Assembly (NCBI GenBank): GCA_965248395.1
Contig: OZ252103.1
Span: forward strand, 1-64,000
Source: JAAXHH01 sp965248395
GTDB lineage: Bacteria; JAAXHH01
DNA: 64,000 nucleotides
Reading direction: 5' to 3'
Part shown: positions 29,172 through 38,174 of the stretch, piece after piece
Position numbering within the stretch: position 1 is the stretch's first letter
How the letters are laid out: each line of letters starts with the position of its first letter
The notes under the pieces: generated by a model
Databases searched by the model: none
What the model was told of the DNA's origin: nothing
What the model saw: the letters and a program-made list of their open reading frames with translations, nothing else
Translations under genes and position numbers: made by a program

Positions 29172-30911
29172 ATGCGTCTGTCGCAATACCTGTTTCACAC
29201 GCTTCGTGAACCACAGGGTGAAGCGGAACTGACCAGCCATCAACTGCTCCTGCGGGCGGGTCTGGTGCGGCAGGTTGCCGCGGGCATCTTCGCCTACCTG
29301 CCCCTCGGTCAGCGGGTCAAGGCGCGCATCGAAGGCATTATCCGCCAGGAGATGGATGCCATTGGCGGTCAGGAGGTGGCGATGCCGGTGGTGCAACCCG
29401 CGGATCTATGGCGGGAAAGCGGGCGCTGGCACGGGATCGGAAGCGAAATGGTCCGGCTGAAGGACCGGAACAACCGCGATCTCTGCCTGGCCATGACCCA
29501 CGAGGAGCTGGTGACCTCGCTGATACGAGACATCGTCAGAAGTTATCGGCAGTTGCCCTTCCTCCTGTACCAGATTCAGACTAAGTTCAGGGACGAGCCG
29601 AGGTCCCGTGGCGGCCTGATCCGCATGCGCGAATTTACGATGATGGACGGCTACTCCTTCCACGGCGATCTAGACGACCTGGACACGTGGTACGACAAGA
29701 TCTATCAGGCCTACTCGCGCATCTTTCAGCGCTGCGGACTCGAAGCGGTCGCCGTCCGAAGCGACCCGGGCATGATGGGCAATTCAGGCGCCCATGAATT
29801 CATCGAACTGTCTCCGTCCGGAGAAGACACCATCCTCTCCTGCCGCACCTGCGATTTCCGGGCCAATCGACAGATCACCCGCTTCGGGAAGGACCGGCCT
29901 GAAGTTGAACCCTTGTTGCCTATTGAAGAAGTCCACACGCCAGGCGCGACCACAATCGACGACCTCGCAGGTTACCTTGACCTGCCGACCGAGAAGACGG
30001 CCAAGGCAGTGTTCATGGTCGCTACCGTGGAGGACGGACCGAGCATGCCCGAAGACCGGTATGTCTTTGTCGTTCTCCGGGGTGACATGGAACTTAGCGA
30101 TACCAAACTCGCCAACGCCATCGGGGCCCTTCAACTCCGGCCGGCCACGCCGGAAGAGATCCGTGCCACGGGAGCGGAACCCGGGTTTGGTTCGCCCCTG
30201 GGCGTAGACCGTTCCCGGGTGCTGCTCGTCGTCGACGACCTGATCCCGGCCAGTTATAACCTGGTCGCAGGAGCCAACCGGGTCGATTATCACCTGGTAA
30301 ATATAAACTACGGTCGGGACTACGAGGCCGATCTCGTCGCGGACGTTGCCGCCGCCGAAGACGGACACGCATGCCCTTCCTGCGGGGGCGTCCTTCGGGC
30401 TGAACAGGGCATCGAAATCGGCAACATCTTCAAGCTGGGACACAAGTACAGCACGTCCATGGATGCGTCCTACCTGGACGCGCAGAATATCTCCCACTCG
30501 ATTGTCATGGGATGCTACGGAATAGGTGTGGACCGGCTCCTGGCCTCCATCGTCGAACGACATCATGACGACATCGGCATCTGCTGGCCGGTAAGCGTGG
30601 CGCCCTTCCAGGTGATGCTCGTCGACCTGTCCGGCGGCGACACGGGAGTACGGGATGTCGCAGAATCAGTCTACGACAGCCTGGTATCCGCCGGCCTGGA
30701 AGTCCTCTTCGACGACCGGGACGGCAGGGCCGGGGTGAAGTTCAACGATGTGGACCTGATGGGCATTCCGGTCCGATTGACCTTAGGTGCGCGGGGGGTT
30801 GCGAAAGGCGCGTTGGAACTCAAGATACGACGAAATGGAAAGATTAGTGAAGTGCAGCTTGGAGATCACCTGGCTGCAGGGGTGGAGGAAGTCCTGGCAT
30901 CCTTGTCTTGA
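29172..30911 (+). CDS. proS: proline--tRNA ligase (bacterial type with INS editing domain)
   Basis: About 579 residues, the bacterial-type ProRS layout: a class II core with motif 2 region FRDEPRSRGGLIRMREFTMMDGY, an inserted editing (INS) domain between about residues 225 and 390 (AKAVFMVATVEDG, AIGALQLRPATPEEI, GFGSPLGV), motif 3 (GCYGIGVDRLLASIVE) and a C-terminal anticodon-binding domain ending VEEVLASLS. The ATG at 29172 begins the conserved MRLSQYLFHTLRE; the frame is open 21 codons further upstream. Divergent from the S9 peptidase gene. tRNA-Pro(UGG), one of its substrates, lies elsewhere in this window (49276-49349). Confidence 0.95.
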   Translation: MRLSQYLFHTLREPQGEAELTSHQLLLRAGLVRQVAAGIFAYLPLGQRVKARIEGIIRQEMDAIGGQEVAMPVVQPADLWRESGRWHGIGSEMVRLKDRNNRDLCLAMTHEELVTSLIRDIVRSYRQLPFLLYQIQTKFRDEPRSRGGLIRMREFTMMDGYSFHGDLDDLDTWYDKIYQAYSRIFQRCGLEAVAVRSDPGMMGNSGAHEFIELSPSGEDTILSCRTCDFRANRQITRFGKDRPEVEPLLPIEEVHTPGATTIDDLAGYLDLPTEKTAKAVFMVATVEDGPSMPEDRYVFVVLRGDMELSDTKLANAIGALQLRPATPEEIRATGAEPGFGSPLGVDRSRVLLVVDDLIPASYNLVAGANRVDYHLVNINYGRDYEADLVADVAAAEDGHACPSCGGVLRAEQGIEIGNIFKLGHKYSTSMDASYLDAQNISHSIVMGCYGIGVDRLLASIVERHHDDIGICWPVSVAPFQVMLVDLSGGDTGVRDVAESVYDSLVSAGLEVLFDDRDGRAGVKFNDVDLMGIPVRLTLGARGVAKGALELKIRRNGKISEVQLGDHLAAGVEEVLASLS

Positions 30912-30917
30912 TACAAC

Positions 30918-31781
30918 TTACACGATCGCCACACCGGCCTCTGCCGCGATACGCCTAACGTTACCGACGGCCGTAGGTATCTTTTCTTCGGGCAGATGTT
31001 CGACCAGCATGTATCCGTCGGGATGGAGCGCTTCCCAGCGCTGCAGGGCCGTGACCAGGTCGATGACGCCGGCGCCGGGTATTTCTTCGTTCATGTGCAG
31101 TACTAACCCGGGTTCGAGACTGATATCCTTCACATGGGAGATGGTCGATACTGGCCCCATGAAGTCAAAGATGTGGTTTAATCGTTCCGTGCTGTTGTAA
31201 GCCTGTTCAAGGGACTGGAAGTGGTTGACGAAGTCCATGACCACGCGCATACGGTCTGAACCCACGGCGTCGATCACCTGCCTGTTGATTTCGGGCGTAC
31301 CCATGATCGTGAGCGCGTGGGTCTCGACCACGACGGTCATCCCCTCCTCCTCCGCCTTGTCCGCGACGCGCGACAGGGTTTCGACGAGCACCTCGAGACG
31401 TCCCGGTTCATGGTTCTCGGGTGCGGGATCGTAGGATCCTGACGGGTTCAGGCTGCCGGTCCGGATCAATACGTTGTGCGCCCTTAACGATCGGCCCACT
31501 TCCAGGCCGCGGTGAATGATCCGTACGGCCTCCTCGCGCACCGACTCGTCCGGGTCGAAAAGGCATTCGCGGTAACCTACGCCGTACTGGGCCAGTTCCA
31601 GGCCCATATTATCGTACAAATCATTGACTCTGTTGCAGTCCGCCGACGTGAGCTCGTTCAGGATCTCGCCGGGACCGTGATAGCATACAGACGTAACCCC
31701 CAGATCCAGGGCCTGTCTAAACACCTCTTCCGTGAAGGTCCGGGGATCTCCCGGAACAAACCCCACAACACCCAGACGCAT
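30918..31781 (-). CDS. sugar phosphate isomerase/epimerase family TIM-barrel protein
   Basis: About 287 residues of the AP-endonuclease-2-like TIM-barrel superfamily. Conserved metal-site regions are VVVETHALTIMGTP (Glu-x-His), VVMDFVNHFQ (Asp-x-x-x-His) and ISHVKDISLEPG (His-x-Lys-Asp). These proteins isomerise or epimerise sugars and inositols; the substrate here is open. The second ATG (31781) is preferred over the one at 31787 because AAAGGG then lies 7 nt upstream. Same strand as the carboxylase genes, 35 bp downstream of the biotin carrier. Confidence 0.75.
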   Translation of the reverse strand: MRLGVVGFVPGDPRTFTEEVFRQALDLGVTSVCYHGPGEILNELTSADCNRVNDLYDNMGLELAQYGVGYRECLFDPDESVREEAVRIIHRGLEVGRSLRAHNVLIRTGSLNPSGSYDPAPENHEPGRLEVLVETLSRVADKAEEEGMTVVVETHALTIMGTPEINRQVIDAVGSDRMRVVMDFVNHFQSLEQAYNSTERLNHIFDFMGPVSTISHVKDISLEPGLVLHMNEEIPGAGVIDLVTALQRWEALHPDGYMLVEHLPEEKIPTAVGNVRRIAAEAGVAIV

Positions 31782-31816
31782 GGACATTCCCTTTCTGTGC
31801 CAGTATTAAGAGTCGA

Positions 31817-32323
31817 TCAGTCCCCGATGACCACCAGTACGGCGTTCTTGTCTACCGTATCCCCTTCCCGGGTCCGGATCTCTTTGACCGTACCGCCCGC
31901 GTGGGCGCGCAGTTCGTTTTCCATCTTCATGGCTTCGATGACGACCACGCCCTGACCGGCCTCCACCGTATCCCCCACGGCTGCGTGCACCGCCACGATG
32001 CGGCCGGGCATGGGCGCCTTGATCTGTTCGCCTCCTTCTCGGCGCCGGGACTTGACCTGCCCGCGCAACCGGGCCAGTTCCTCGTCTTCCACATCCACCG
32101 TGGACGATATCCCATTGACTGTGACCTCGCAACGCTCACCCTGTATCGCCGCGACCGCCGTATATGACCGTCCATTGATGAGCAGGGAGTATGAATGGTC
32201 ACCCTGAAGAGACGCCATGTCGATTTTCAACGACCTGCCATCGACACTCAGATCGACCTGGCTTTCCCGGTCATCCAGGCTGACCTTATACGTCGTACCC
32301 TGTATCGTGACGAGATAACTCAA
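31817..32323 (-). CDS. biotin carboxyl carrier protein of an acyl-CoA carboxylase
   Basis: A biotinyl carrier of about 168 residues. The C-terminal biotin/lipoyl domain begins IKAPMPGRIVAVHAAVGD and contains the biotinylation site EAMKMEN, with the target Lys about 36 residues from the C-terminus. The N-terminal 80 residues resemble the BT-type domain that follows biotin carboxylase in propionyl/3-methylcrotonyl-CoA carboxylase alpha chains, so a split alpha subunit is likely. I chose the TTG at 32323, which has GAAGAGG 5-6 nt upstream; an ATG at 32356 would add 11 residues. It lies directly after the biotin carboxylase gene. Confidence 0.85.
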   Translation of the reverse strand: MSYLVTIQGTTYKVSLDDRESQVDLSVDGRSLKIDMASLQGDHSYSLLINGRSYTAVAAIQGERCEVTVNGISSTVDVEDEELARLRGQVKSRRREGGEQIKAPMPGRIVAVHAAVGDTVEAGQGVVVIEAMKMENELRAHAGGTVKEIRTREGDTVDKNAVLVVIGD

Positions 32324-32385
32324 TTTTACCTCTTCATATGCGGCTGTCCCTTGCATCGGACAGCACGCGGCCGACAGGCGGGTTT

Positions 32386-33900
32386 TCAGCGCTCTTTACT
32401 CATGGCGTCGCGCCGCCCTGTCAGCTTCCAGGGACTTTCCGCGGGGCCATCTGATCCCTCCCCGGCAGTCCCCGCCGGTATAGCCCTTTTCGCTTCCCGG
32501 TGTTTTACGATGGCGGCAAACGCGGCGGCGATCTGACGCTCATCGGTCCCGGCTTCCTCGTCCGGACGCATGGTCTCGACGAAGGCGGTAGAATAGTCAC
32601 CGGAGATGAACCGTGGATCCGACAGGGCCCGTACATGAAACGAAATGGTGGTCTTGATACCGCCGATGTCGTATTCGCTTAAGGCCCTTCTCATCCGGGC
32701 GATGGCCTCCTCCCGATTCTCCGCCCAGACGATCAGCTTGGCGATCATGGGGTCGTAGTGGATCGGCACCTCGTAACCCGCACAGAATCCACTGTCAACA
32801 CGGACGCCGGGTCCACCGGGTTCGCTCAGTCGCGTAATCAGGCCGACCGAGGGCATGAACTGCTCGTCAGGATCTTCGGCGGAAATGCGGCATTCCAAGG
32901 CCGCGCCGCGCAACCGCACTTCCTCCTGCTTGAATGGCAGGGGCATGCCGGCGGCGATTTCTATCTGTCGCCTGACCAGGTCCTGCCCCGTTCTCATCTC
33001 CGTGACCGGGTGCTCGACCTGCAGCCGGGTATTCATTTCGAGAAAATAGAATCGCCGGTTGCTGTCCACGATGAACTCCACGGTACCGGCGTTGGTATAC
33101 CCAACGGCCTCGGCGGCTTTAACAGCCGCTTCTCCCATGGTGTTTCTCAACGAATCGTCGAGGATGCAAGAGGGTGATTCCTCGATGAGTTTCTGATGGC
33201 GGCGCTGTACCGAACATTCCCGTTCGCCGAGATGCACCACGCGCCCGTGGTGGTCGGCGAGTACCTGGAATTCCACGTGACGGGGCTCTACCAGGTACTT
33301 TTCCAGGTAAACCGTGGCATCGCCAAAGGCGGACTGGGCCTCGGAACGCGCGGTGCGCAGCGCACCGGCCATATCGTCCGGGGTTTCCACGACACGCATG
33401 CCCTTGCCGCCGCCGCCCATCGCCGCCTTGACGAGAACCGGGTAACCGATAGACTCCGCCACGCCGAGTGCTTCTTCGTCGCTGTCGACCCCCTCTTCGG
33501 TTCCCGGTACGACTGGCACCCCGGCCCGTCCCATGGTCTTTCGCGCAGATGTCTTGCTTCCCATGGACCGCATGGCCTCTCCGGATGGACCTATGAACGT
33601 AATCCCCGCCGCGGCGCAGCTATCGGCAAAATCCCCGTTTTCGGAGAGAAACCCGTAGCCGGGGTGTATCGCGTCGGCCCCGGCCGTACGTGCGGTGTCG
33701 ATAATCCGGTCCATGCGGAGGTAACTCTCCGAGGACGACGCCTCGCCGATGCAATATGCCTCATCCGCAGATCGCACGTGAGGCGCGGTTCGGTCCGCTT
33801 CCGAGAACACGGCCGTCGTTTCGATGCCCATCTCCCGGCATGTGCGGATCACCCGCACCGCGATCTCACCCCGGTTGGCGATCAGGATTCTTCGGAACAT
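32386..33900 (-). CDS. accC: biotin carboxylase subunit of an acyl-CoA carboxylase
   Basis: A 504-residue ATP-grasp biotin carboxylase. It shows the N-terminal MFRRILIANRGEIAVRVIRTC, the glycine-rich ATP loop MGGGGKGMRVV, HLGERECSVQRRHQKLIEE and FYFLEMNTRLQVEHPVTEM, all family hallmarks. It carboxylates biotin on the carrier with ATP and bicarbonate. The last 45 or so residues (from HREAKRAIPAG) are a poorly conserved tail. AGAGGG precedes the ATG. Gene order carboxyltransferase - biotin carboxylase - carrier indicates one enzyme complex. Confidence 0.93.
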   Translation of the reverse strand: MFRRILIANRGEIAVRVIRTCREMGIETTAVFSEADRTAPHVRSADEAYCIGEASSSESYLRMDRIIDTARTAGADAIHPGYGFLSENGDFADSCAAAGITFIGPSGEAMRSMGSKTSARKTMGRAGVPVVPGTEEGVDSDEEALGVAESIGYPVLVKAAMGGGGKGMRVVETPDDMAGALRTARSEAQSAFGDATVYLEKYLVEPRHVEFQVLADHHGRVVHLGERECSVQRRHQKLIEESPSCILDDSLRNTMGEAAVKAAEAVGYTNAGTVEFIVDSNRRFYFLEMNTRLQVEHPVTEMRTGQDLVRRQIEIAAGMPLPFKQEEVRLRGAALECRISAEDPDEQFMPSVGLITRLSEPGGPGVRVDSGFCAGYEVPIHYDPMIAKLIVWAENREEAIARMRRALSEYDIGGIKTTISFHVRALSDPRFISGDYSTAFVETMRPDEEAGTDERQIAAAFAAIVKHREAKRAIPAGTAGEGSDGPAESPWKLTGRRDAMSKER

Positions 33901-33908
33901 GTACCCTC

Positions 33909-35459
33909 TTACAGCGGGATATTGCCGTGCTTCTTGGGTGGATTTACGTCTCTCTTGTTCTTCAGCATTTCCAACGCGGATATGATGCGGGGACGGGTCT
34001 CCTGGGGTTGGATCACCTCGTCGATATACCCTATTTTCGCCGCGATGTAGGGATTATCGAACTTCGCTCGGAATTCAGCGGTCAGTTTCTCCCGCAGGGC
34101 ATCCGGATCATCCGCCGCGGCCAGTTCCCGGCGGTAAAGCACGTTCACCGAGCCCTCCGGTCCCATGACCGCGAACTGTCCGGACGGCCAGGCGTAGTTG
34201 ATGTCGGCGCGGATCTGCTTGCTGTTCATCACGCAGTAGGCCCCGCCGTACGCCTTGCGGGTGACCACGGTCATTCGCGGCACCGTACTTTCACAGAACG
34301 CGTAGAGCAGCTTGGCGCCTTCCTTGATGATGCCGCCGTGTTCCTGGCCGACACCGGGCAGAAACCCCGGGACGTCCTCGAAAACCACCAGGGGGATATT
34401 GAAGGCGTCGCAGAAGCGTACGAACCGCGCGCCCTTCACGGACGCGTCGATGTCCAGCACGCCGGCCAGTGAAGCGGGCTGATTGGCGACAATACCGGCG
34501 GTCCGTCCATTGAACCGGGCGAATCCCACGACGATATTGCTGGCGAATTCACCATGCACTTCGAAGAAGTCGCCGTGGTCCACCACCCGGTGGATCACGT
34601 CTTTGATGTCGTAGGGTTTATTGGCGTCATCCGGCACGATACGGGCGAGTTCCTCGTCCATGCGGTCGGGATCGTCCGTGGGACTCAACCGGGGCGGATC
34701 TTCCATGTTGTTGGCGGGCAGGAACGTCATGAGTTGTTTCACCATAGACAGGCACGCGGGTTCGTCGGGCGACGAAAAGTGGGCCACCCCCGTTATGGAA
34801 TTGTGCACGTGCGCGCCGCCCAGATCGTCGAAAGTCACTTCCTCATGGGTGACCGAGCGGATGACGTCCGGACCGGTGATGAACATGTAACTGGTATCTT
34901 CAACCATGAATACGAAATCGGTCATCGCCGGTGAATAGACCGCGCCGCCCGCGCAGGGCCCCATGATCACCGAAATCTGGGGGATTACGCCGGAAGCGAG
35001 TACGTTGCGCTGGAAGATGTCGGCATAACCCGCGAGACTGACCACCCCTTCCTGGATGCGGGCGCCGCCGGAATCCTTGAGACTGATGATCGGCGCTCCG
35101 TTTTTCATCGCCAGGTCCATGACCTTGCAGATCTTCTCTCCGTATGCCTGGCCCAGCGATCCGCCGAATACCGTGAAGTCTTCGGACACGACGTAGACGC
35201 TCCGGCCGTCGATCGTACCGTAACCGGTAATCACGCCGTCGCCGAGTACTTCCTTGCCCTCCATGCCGAAGTCATGGCAATCGTGGGTTACGAAAGCGCC
35301 GATCTCCTGGAAGCTGCCTTCGTCCAGGAGAAAGGCCACCCGTTCCCGCGCGGTCCATTTCCCCGCCTCGTGCTGCCGGGCGATTCGACTCTTTCCACCG
35401 CCTTCGGCCGCCTTTTTTCGCAGCGCTTCCAGGTGTTTCATCTTGTCGGACATGGACAT
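33909..35459 (-). CDS. acyl-CoA carboxylase carboxyltransferase (beta) subunit, propionyl-CoA carboxylase type
   Basis: A 516-residue carboxyltransferase of the PccB/MmdA family with both crotonase-like halves. Family blocks: KWTARERVAFLLDEGSF, LKDSGGARIQEGV (oxyanion hole 1), IMGPCAGGAVYSPA, EDVPGFLPGVGQEHGGIIKEGAKLL and TRKAYGGAYCVMNSK. It transfers CO2 from biotin to an acyl-CoA. The residue I align with the acyl-CoA-selecting Asp of propionyl-CoA carboxylases is Cys409, so propionyl-CoA preference should not be assumed. AGGAG lies 11 nt before the first ATG (35459); a second ATG follows two codons later. First gene of the three-gene carboxylase set. Confidence 0.9.
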   Translation of the reverse strand: MSMSDKMKHLEALRKKAAEGGGKSRIARQHEAGKWTARERVAFLLDEGSFQEIGAFVTHDCHDFGMEGKEVLGDGVITGYGTIDGRSVYVVSEDFTVFGGSLGQAYGEKICKVMDLAMKNGAPIISLKDSGGARIQEGVVSLAGYADIFQRNVLASGVIPQISVIMGPCAGGAVYSPAMTDFVFMVEDTSYMFITGPDVIRSVTHEEVTFDDLGGAHVHNSITGVAHFSSPDEPACLSMVKQLMTFLPANNMEDPPRLSPTDDPDRMDEELARIVPDDANKPYDIKDVIHRVVDHGDFFEVHGEFASNIVVGFARFNGRTAGIVANQPASLAGVLDIDASVKGARFVRFCDAFNIPLVVFEDVPGFLPGVGQEHGGIIKEGAKLLYAFCESTVPRMTVVTRKAYGGAYCVMNSKQIRADINYAWPSGQFAVMGPEGSVNVLYRRELAAADDPDALREKLTAEFRAKFDNPYIAAKIGYIDEVIQPQETRPRIISALEMLKNKRDVNPPKKHGNIPL

Positions 35460-35505
35460 GGGATGCTGCTCTCCTGCCGGTCGTACTGATTAAAGGCAGT
35501 GGGTG

Positions 35506-35576
35506 TTCAATGAAACGACGTTCCTGGTAACCGCATTCGATGAAACGGCGTTCTTGGTAACCGTGTTCACGAAACT
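35506..35576. repeat. 30-bp tandem repeat between the DapA-like and carboxylase genes
   Basis: Two adjacent 30-bp units (35506-35535 and 35536-35565) match at 25 of 30 positions, with a core TGAAACG-CGTTC-TGGTAACCG. A partial third unit (from 35566) runs into the 3' end of the DapA-like gene, so the array may have grown from the gene end. The array sits in the 107-bp spacer before the carboxylase genes. Confidence 0.8.
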
Positions 35577-36460
35577 TCGAAATCCAGCGCGTCCAGGCCG
35601 GCACGCAGCCGGGCCTCCCCTTCGACGGTCAGTTGGGCTAACGGCGGGCGCGGCGGACCCACGGGTATACCGCGCCACCCGAGCATCGCCTTGATACCGG
35701 CCAGGACACCGACAGAAATCAGCAGCGCGATGACGCGGTTTGCCTGGACCTGCAGTTCCATGGCTTCCCGTACGCGGCCGCTTCGAAAGGCGTCGTACAT
35801 GCGCAGGAACATCCGGGGCATGATATTGTACGTGGACCCTATGGCCCCGTCGCTGCCCATCACGAATCCCGCCACGCACATCTCGTCCGGACCGGTAATG
35901 GCATTTATACTGCCCTTCGACAGGTCGACGAGCTGCTGAAAGACGAAGAAGTTCGGATCCGTGAACTTGATGCCCGCAAAGTTGGGTACCGTGCCCATGG
36001 CCTCGAGGAACCGCTCGGGCGTCACCTGTCTGTCAACGTCGTTCGCTAGCCAGTAGACGTAGAAGGGTACCTTGGACGCGTCTCCGATGGCGGCATAGTG
36101 CCGGACGGCCGCCGCAAGGTCATTGGGTTTATCCACGGGGGCGATGGATGCCACGGCATCGGCACCCAGTGACCCGGCTTCCGACGCGAGGACGACAGCG
36201 TCTTCCGTGGTCGTTCCGCCCACGTGAAAGATCACCGGAACTTTGCCCGCTACGTCGCGGGTTACGGTCTCGCACATGCGGCGCCGCTCGGCGACAGACA
36301 TCTGGCGGCCCTCGCCCGTGCCGCCGCAGATGAAGAAGCCGTCGCTGCCGGCGTCCACCAGGTACCGTATAAGGAGCGCTACCCGCTCGGGCGACAGCGC
36401 GAGGCGGTCATCGAAGGGTGTACAGAGGGCCGGCCAGATGCCCTGAACCAGTTTTGACAT
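35567..36460 (-). CDS. dihydrodipicolinate synthase (DapA) superfamily aldolase/lyase
   Basis: About 297 residues with the DapA-family TIM-barrel pattern: GIWPALCTPFDD, FFICGGTGEGRQMSVAERRRM, VPFYVYWLAND (Tyr position) and NFAGIKFTDPNFFVF with the Schiff-base Lys in GIKF. Members include dihydrodipicolinate synthase, N-acetylneuraminate lyase and 2-keto-3-deoxy-sugar-acid aldolases. The sugar-acid dehydratases encoded near 46-49 kb make a keto-deoxy-acid aldolase role attractive, but this is inference. ATG 36460 has AGGA 6 nt upstream and gives the normal length; a TTG 14 codons earlier is unlikely. Confidence 0.82.
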   Translation of the reverse strand: MSKLVQGIWPALCTPFDDRLALSPERVALLIRYLVDAGSDGFFICGGTGEGRQMSVAERRRMCETVTRDVAGKVPVIFHVGGTTTEDAVVLASEAGSLGADAVASIAPVDKPNDLAAAVRHYAAIGDASKVPFYVYWLANDVDRQVTPERFLEAMGTVPNFAGIKFTDPNFFVFQQLVDLSKGSINAITGPDEMCVAGFVMGSDGAIGSTYNIMPRMFLRMYDAFRSGRVREAMELQVQANRVIALLISVGVLAGIKAMLGWRGIPVGPPRPPLAQLTVEGEARLRAGLDALDFEVS

Positions 36461-36581
36461 GGGTAGTTCCTGCGCAAAAATCCGGGCGACACTGATGGAC
36501 AAAAGGCTCCCCGTTTTGAAGCCGGTTGCTCCGTTACTGCCGTCCTTACATCCACCGAACTACGAATCTTCAGGATGCCGG

Positions 36582-36610
36582 AACATAATGCGATCCTGTA
36601 AAAGCGTCAA
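36582..36610 (-). promoter_or_regulatory. promoter of the DapA-like gene
   Basis: On the minus strand TTGACG (36605-36610) and TATGTT (36582-36587) are exactly 17 bp apart, matching the sigma-70 consensus at 5 and 4 positions. Transcription would begin near 36575, giving a leader of about 115 nt. One of the best promoter matches in the window. Confidence 0.55.
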
Positions 36611-36797
36611 GGTTTCTCGATCGTGGGCTGGGCACGATCATTCAACGTCATCATATAGATCTCGAACCCGTCCGGACTCGGTCAGTAAGGTGAAGCTGCG
36701 AACATGTCTGAACGTTCGGGATATGGCACCTGATGGGATGTGCCGATGAGGCAGGAAGAACGGAACCATCCTTAACCTGCATTATTCATAAAAAAGG

Positions 36798-36826
36798 TGG
36801 TTTCCCGACCCAAGTTATTGTATAAT
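36798..36826 (+). promoter_or_regulatory. internal promoter of the IS1380 transposase
   Basis: A perfect TATAAT (36821-36826) lies just upstream of the transposase; the -35 area (TGGTTT at 36798) is a poor match. RNA would start near 36833. The promoter sits inside a long nested inverted repeat (36794-36880) whose left arm lies upstream of the start site. Confidence 0.45.
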
Positions 36827-36878
36827 CATATGGTTACGCAGATAACCGATCAACAATAACACCTGGAGGAAAACCACC

Positions 36879-38174
36879 TTGAAAACACAAGATAAACATC
36901 GAACGGTTCCCATGGCAAGCATATCCGGCAAAAGACTCGAAGCGGCTTTCGACGGCGGCGTCCTCACCAGCGACAGCGGCGCGCTGCTGCTTCGGGCAGT
37001 CGAGGCCCGATGCGGCGTGCTCAAGCGCATCGTCAAGGCTATAGCCGACCGGCGCCATGCCAGCTACCTGGATCACTCCGTGGCTTCGCTGGTCGAGCAG
37101 CGCGTGTTCCAGATCGCCTGCGGATATGAAGACGCCAACGATTGCAACGTCCTGCGAGCCGACCCCGGCTTCAAAGCCGCCTGTGCTCGCCTGCCGTCAA
37201 GCGGGGCGGACCTTTCCAGTCAACCCACGATGAGCCGCTTCGAAAACCGGATCACGAACAAAGACCTGTACCGGATCGCCCGCGCCTTCGTAGACGCCTT
37301 CATCGCTTCCTACGCCAAGCCGCCCAAGGCGATCGTGCTGGACATCGACGATACCGAAGACACGGTGCACGGCGCGCAGCAGATGGCCCTGTTCAATGGC
37401 TATTTCAAGTCCTATTGCTATCAGCCCCTGCATATCTACGAAGGGCGAAGCGGTCGGCTCGTCACGACGATCCTGCGTCCCGGTGCCAGGCCGACGGGCG
37501 CGCAGATCGTGGCGATACTCAAGCGTCTGGTAGCCCATCTGCGCCGGGCCTTTCCGAAGACGGGAATCATCCTGCGGGGCGACGCCCATTTCTCCTGTCC
37601 ACAGGTCCATGACTTCTGCTCCGCCTTCGGTCTCCAGTTCATCCTGGGACAGACCGCCAACGCCAGGCTCAAGGCGCTGGCGAAGCCCATGATGGATCAG
37701 GCCGGAAGCCTCCATGAGCAGACCGGCAAGCCCGTGCGACTCTTCACCTCCTTTCTCTACCAGACCGAATCCTGGCGCGCGCCGCGACGGGTCGTCTGCA
37801 AAACCGAAATCACCGACCGGGGTGAAAACACGAGGTTCGTGGTGACCAACTTCCAGAGTTCAAGACCTTCCTTCATCTACCAGAAGGTCTATTGCGCCCG
37901 AGGCGCCATGGAAGGCTTCATCAAGAACCACAAGACCTTCCTGCATTCGGACCGCACCTCCTGCCGCGCCTTCGGGGCCAATCACTTCCGGCTGTTCCTC
38001 CATTCGGCCGCCTACGTCCTCTTGCATACGCTGGCCCGTATCGGATTGCGGGGCACGAAGTGGGCCCGGGCCCGGTTCGATACGATCAGAAATCGCCTCC
38101 TTGAAGATCGCCGGGCGCGTGCGCGAGTTGAAAACCAAAGTCACCTTCCATCTGACCGAGTCATGGCCGCTTGA
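36879..38174 (+). CDS. IS1380-family transposase, C-terminus altered by a 1-nt frameshift
   Basis: A 431-residue DDE transposase. Family blocks include TSDSGALLLRAVEARCGV near the N-terminus, the first Asp block IVLDIDDTEDTVHGAQ, the second Asp block ILRGDAHFSCP and the late ANHFRLFLHSAAYVLLHTLA helix. It begins with TTG 36879, preceded by TGGAGGA; an ATG at 36912 is an alternative. Near 38101 the frame slips. In the +1 frame translation continues as LKIAGRVRELKTK...WPLERIYDKILYNLGKAVP and stops at 38223, the normal IS1380 ending. One extra T in CTCCTTGAAG explains this, so the shown C-terminus (after about residue 406) is probably aberrant. Confidence 0.85.
   Translation: MKTQDKHRTVPMASISGKRLEAAFDGGVLTSDSGALLLRAVEARCGVLKRIVKAIADRRHASYLDHSVASLVEQRVFQIACGYEDANDCNVLRADPGFKAACARLPSSGADLSSQPTMSRFENRITNKDLYRIARAFVDAFIASYAKPPKAIVLDIDDTEDTVHGAQQMALFNGYFKSYCYQPLHIYEGRSGRLVTTILRPGARPTGAQIVAILKRLVAHLRRAFPKTGIILRGDAHFSCPQVHDFCSAFGLQFILGQTANARLKALAKPMMDQAGSLHEQTGKPVRLFTSFLYQTESWRAPRRVVCKTEITDRGENTRFVVTNFQSSRPSFIYQKVYCARGAMEGFIKNHKTFLHSDRTSCRAFGANHFRLFLHSAAYVLLHTLARIGLRGTKWARARFDTIRNRLLEDRRARARVENQSHLPSDRVMAA

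Noticed and set aside
36503..36775. Continuation of the interrupted MMPL gene to the left of the IS
   Set aside because: Removing the IS gives an open minus-strand frame of about 40 codons, but its sequence has no likeness to RND proteins and ends in a stop.
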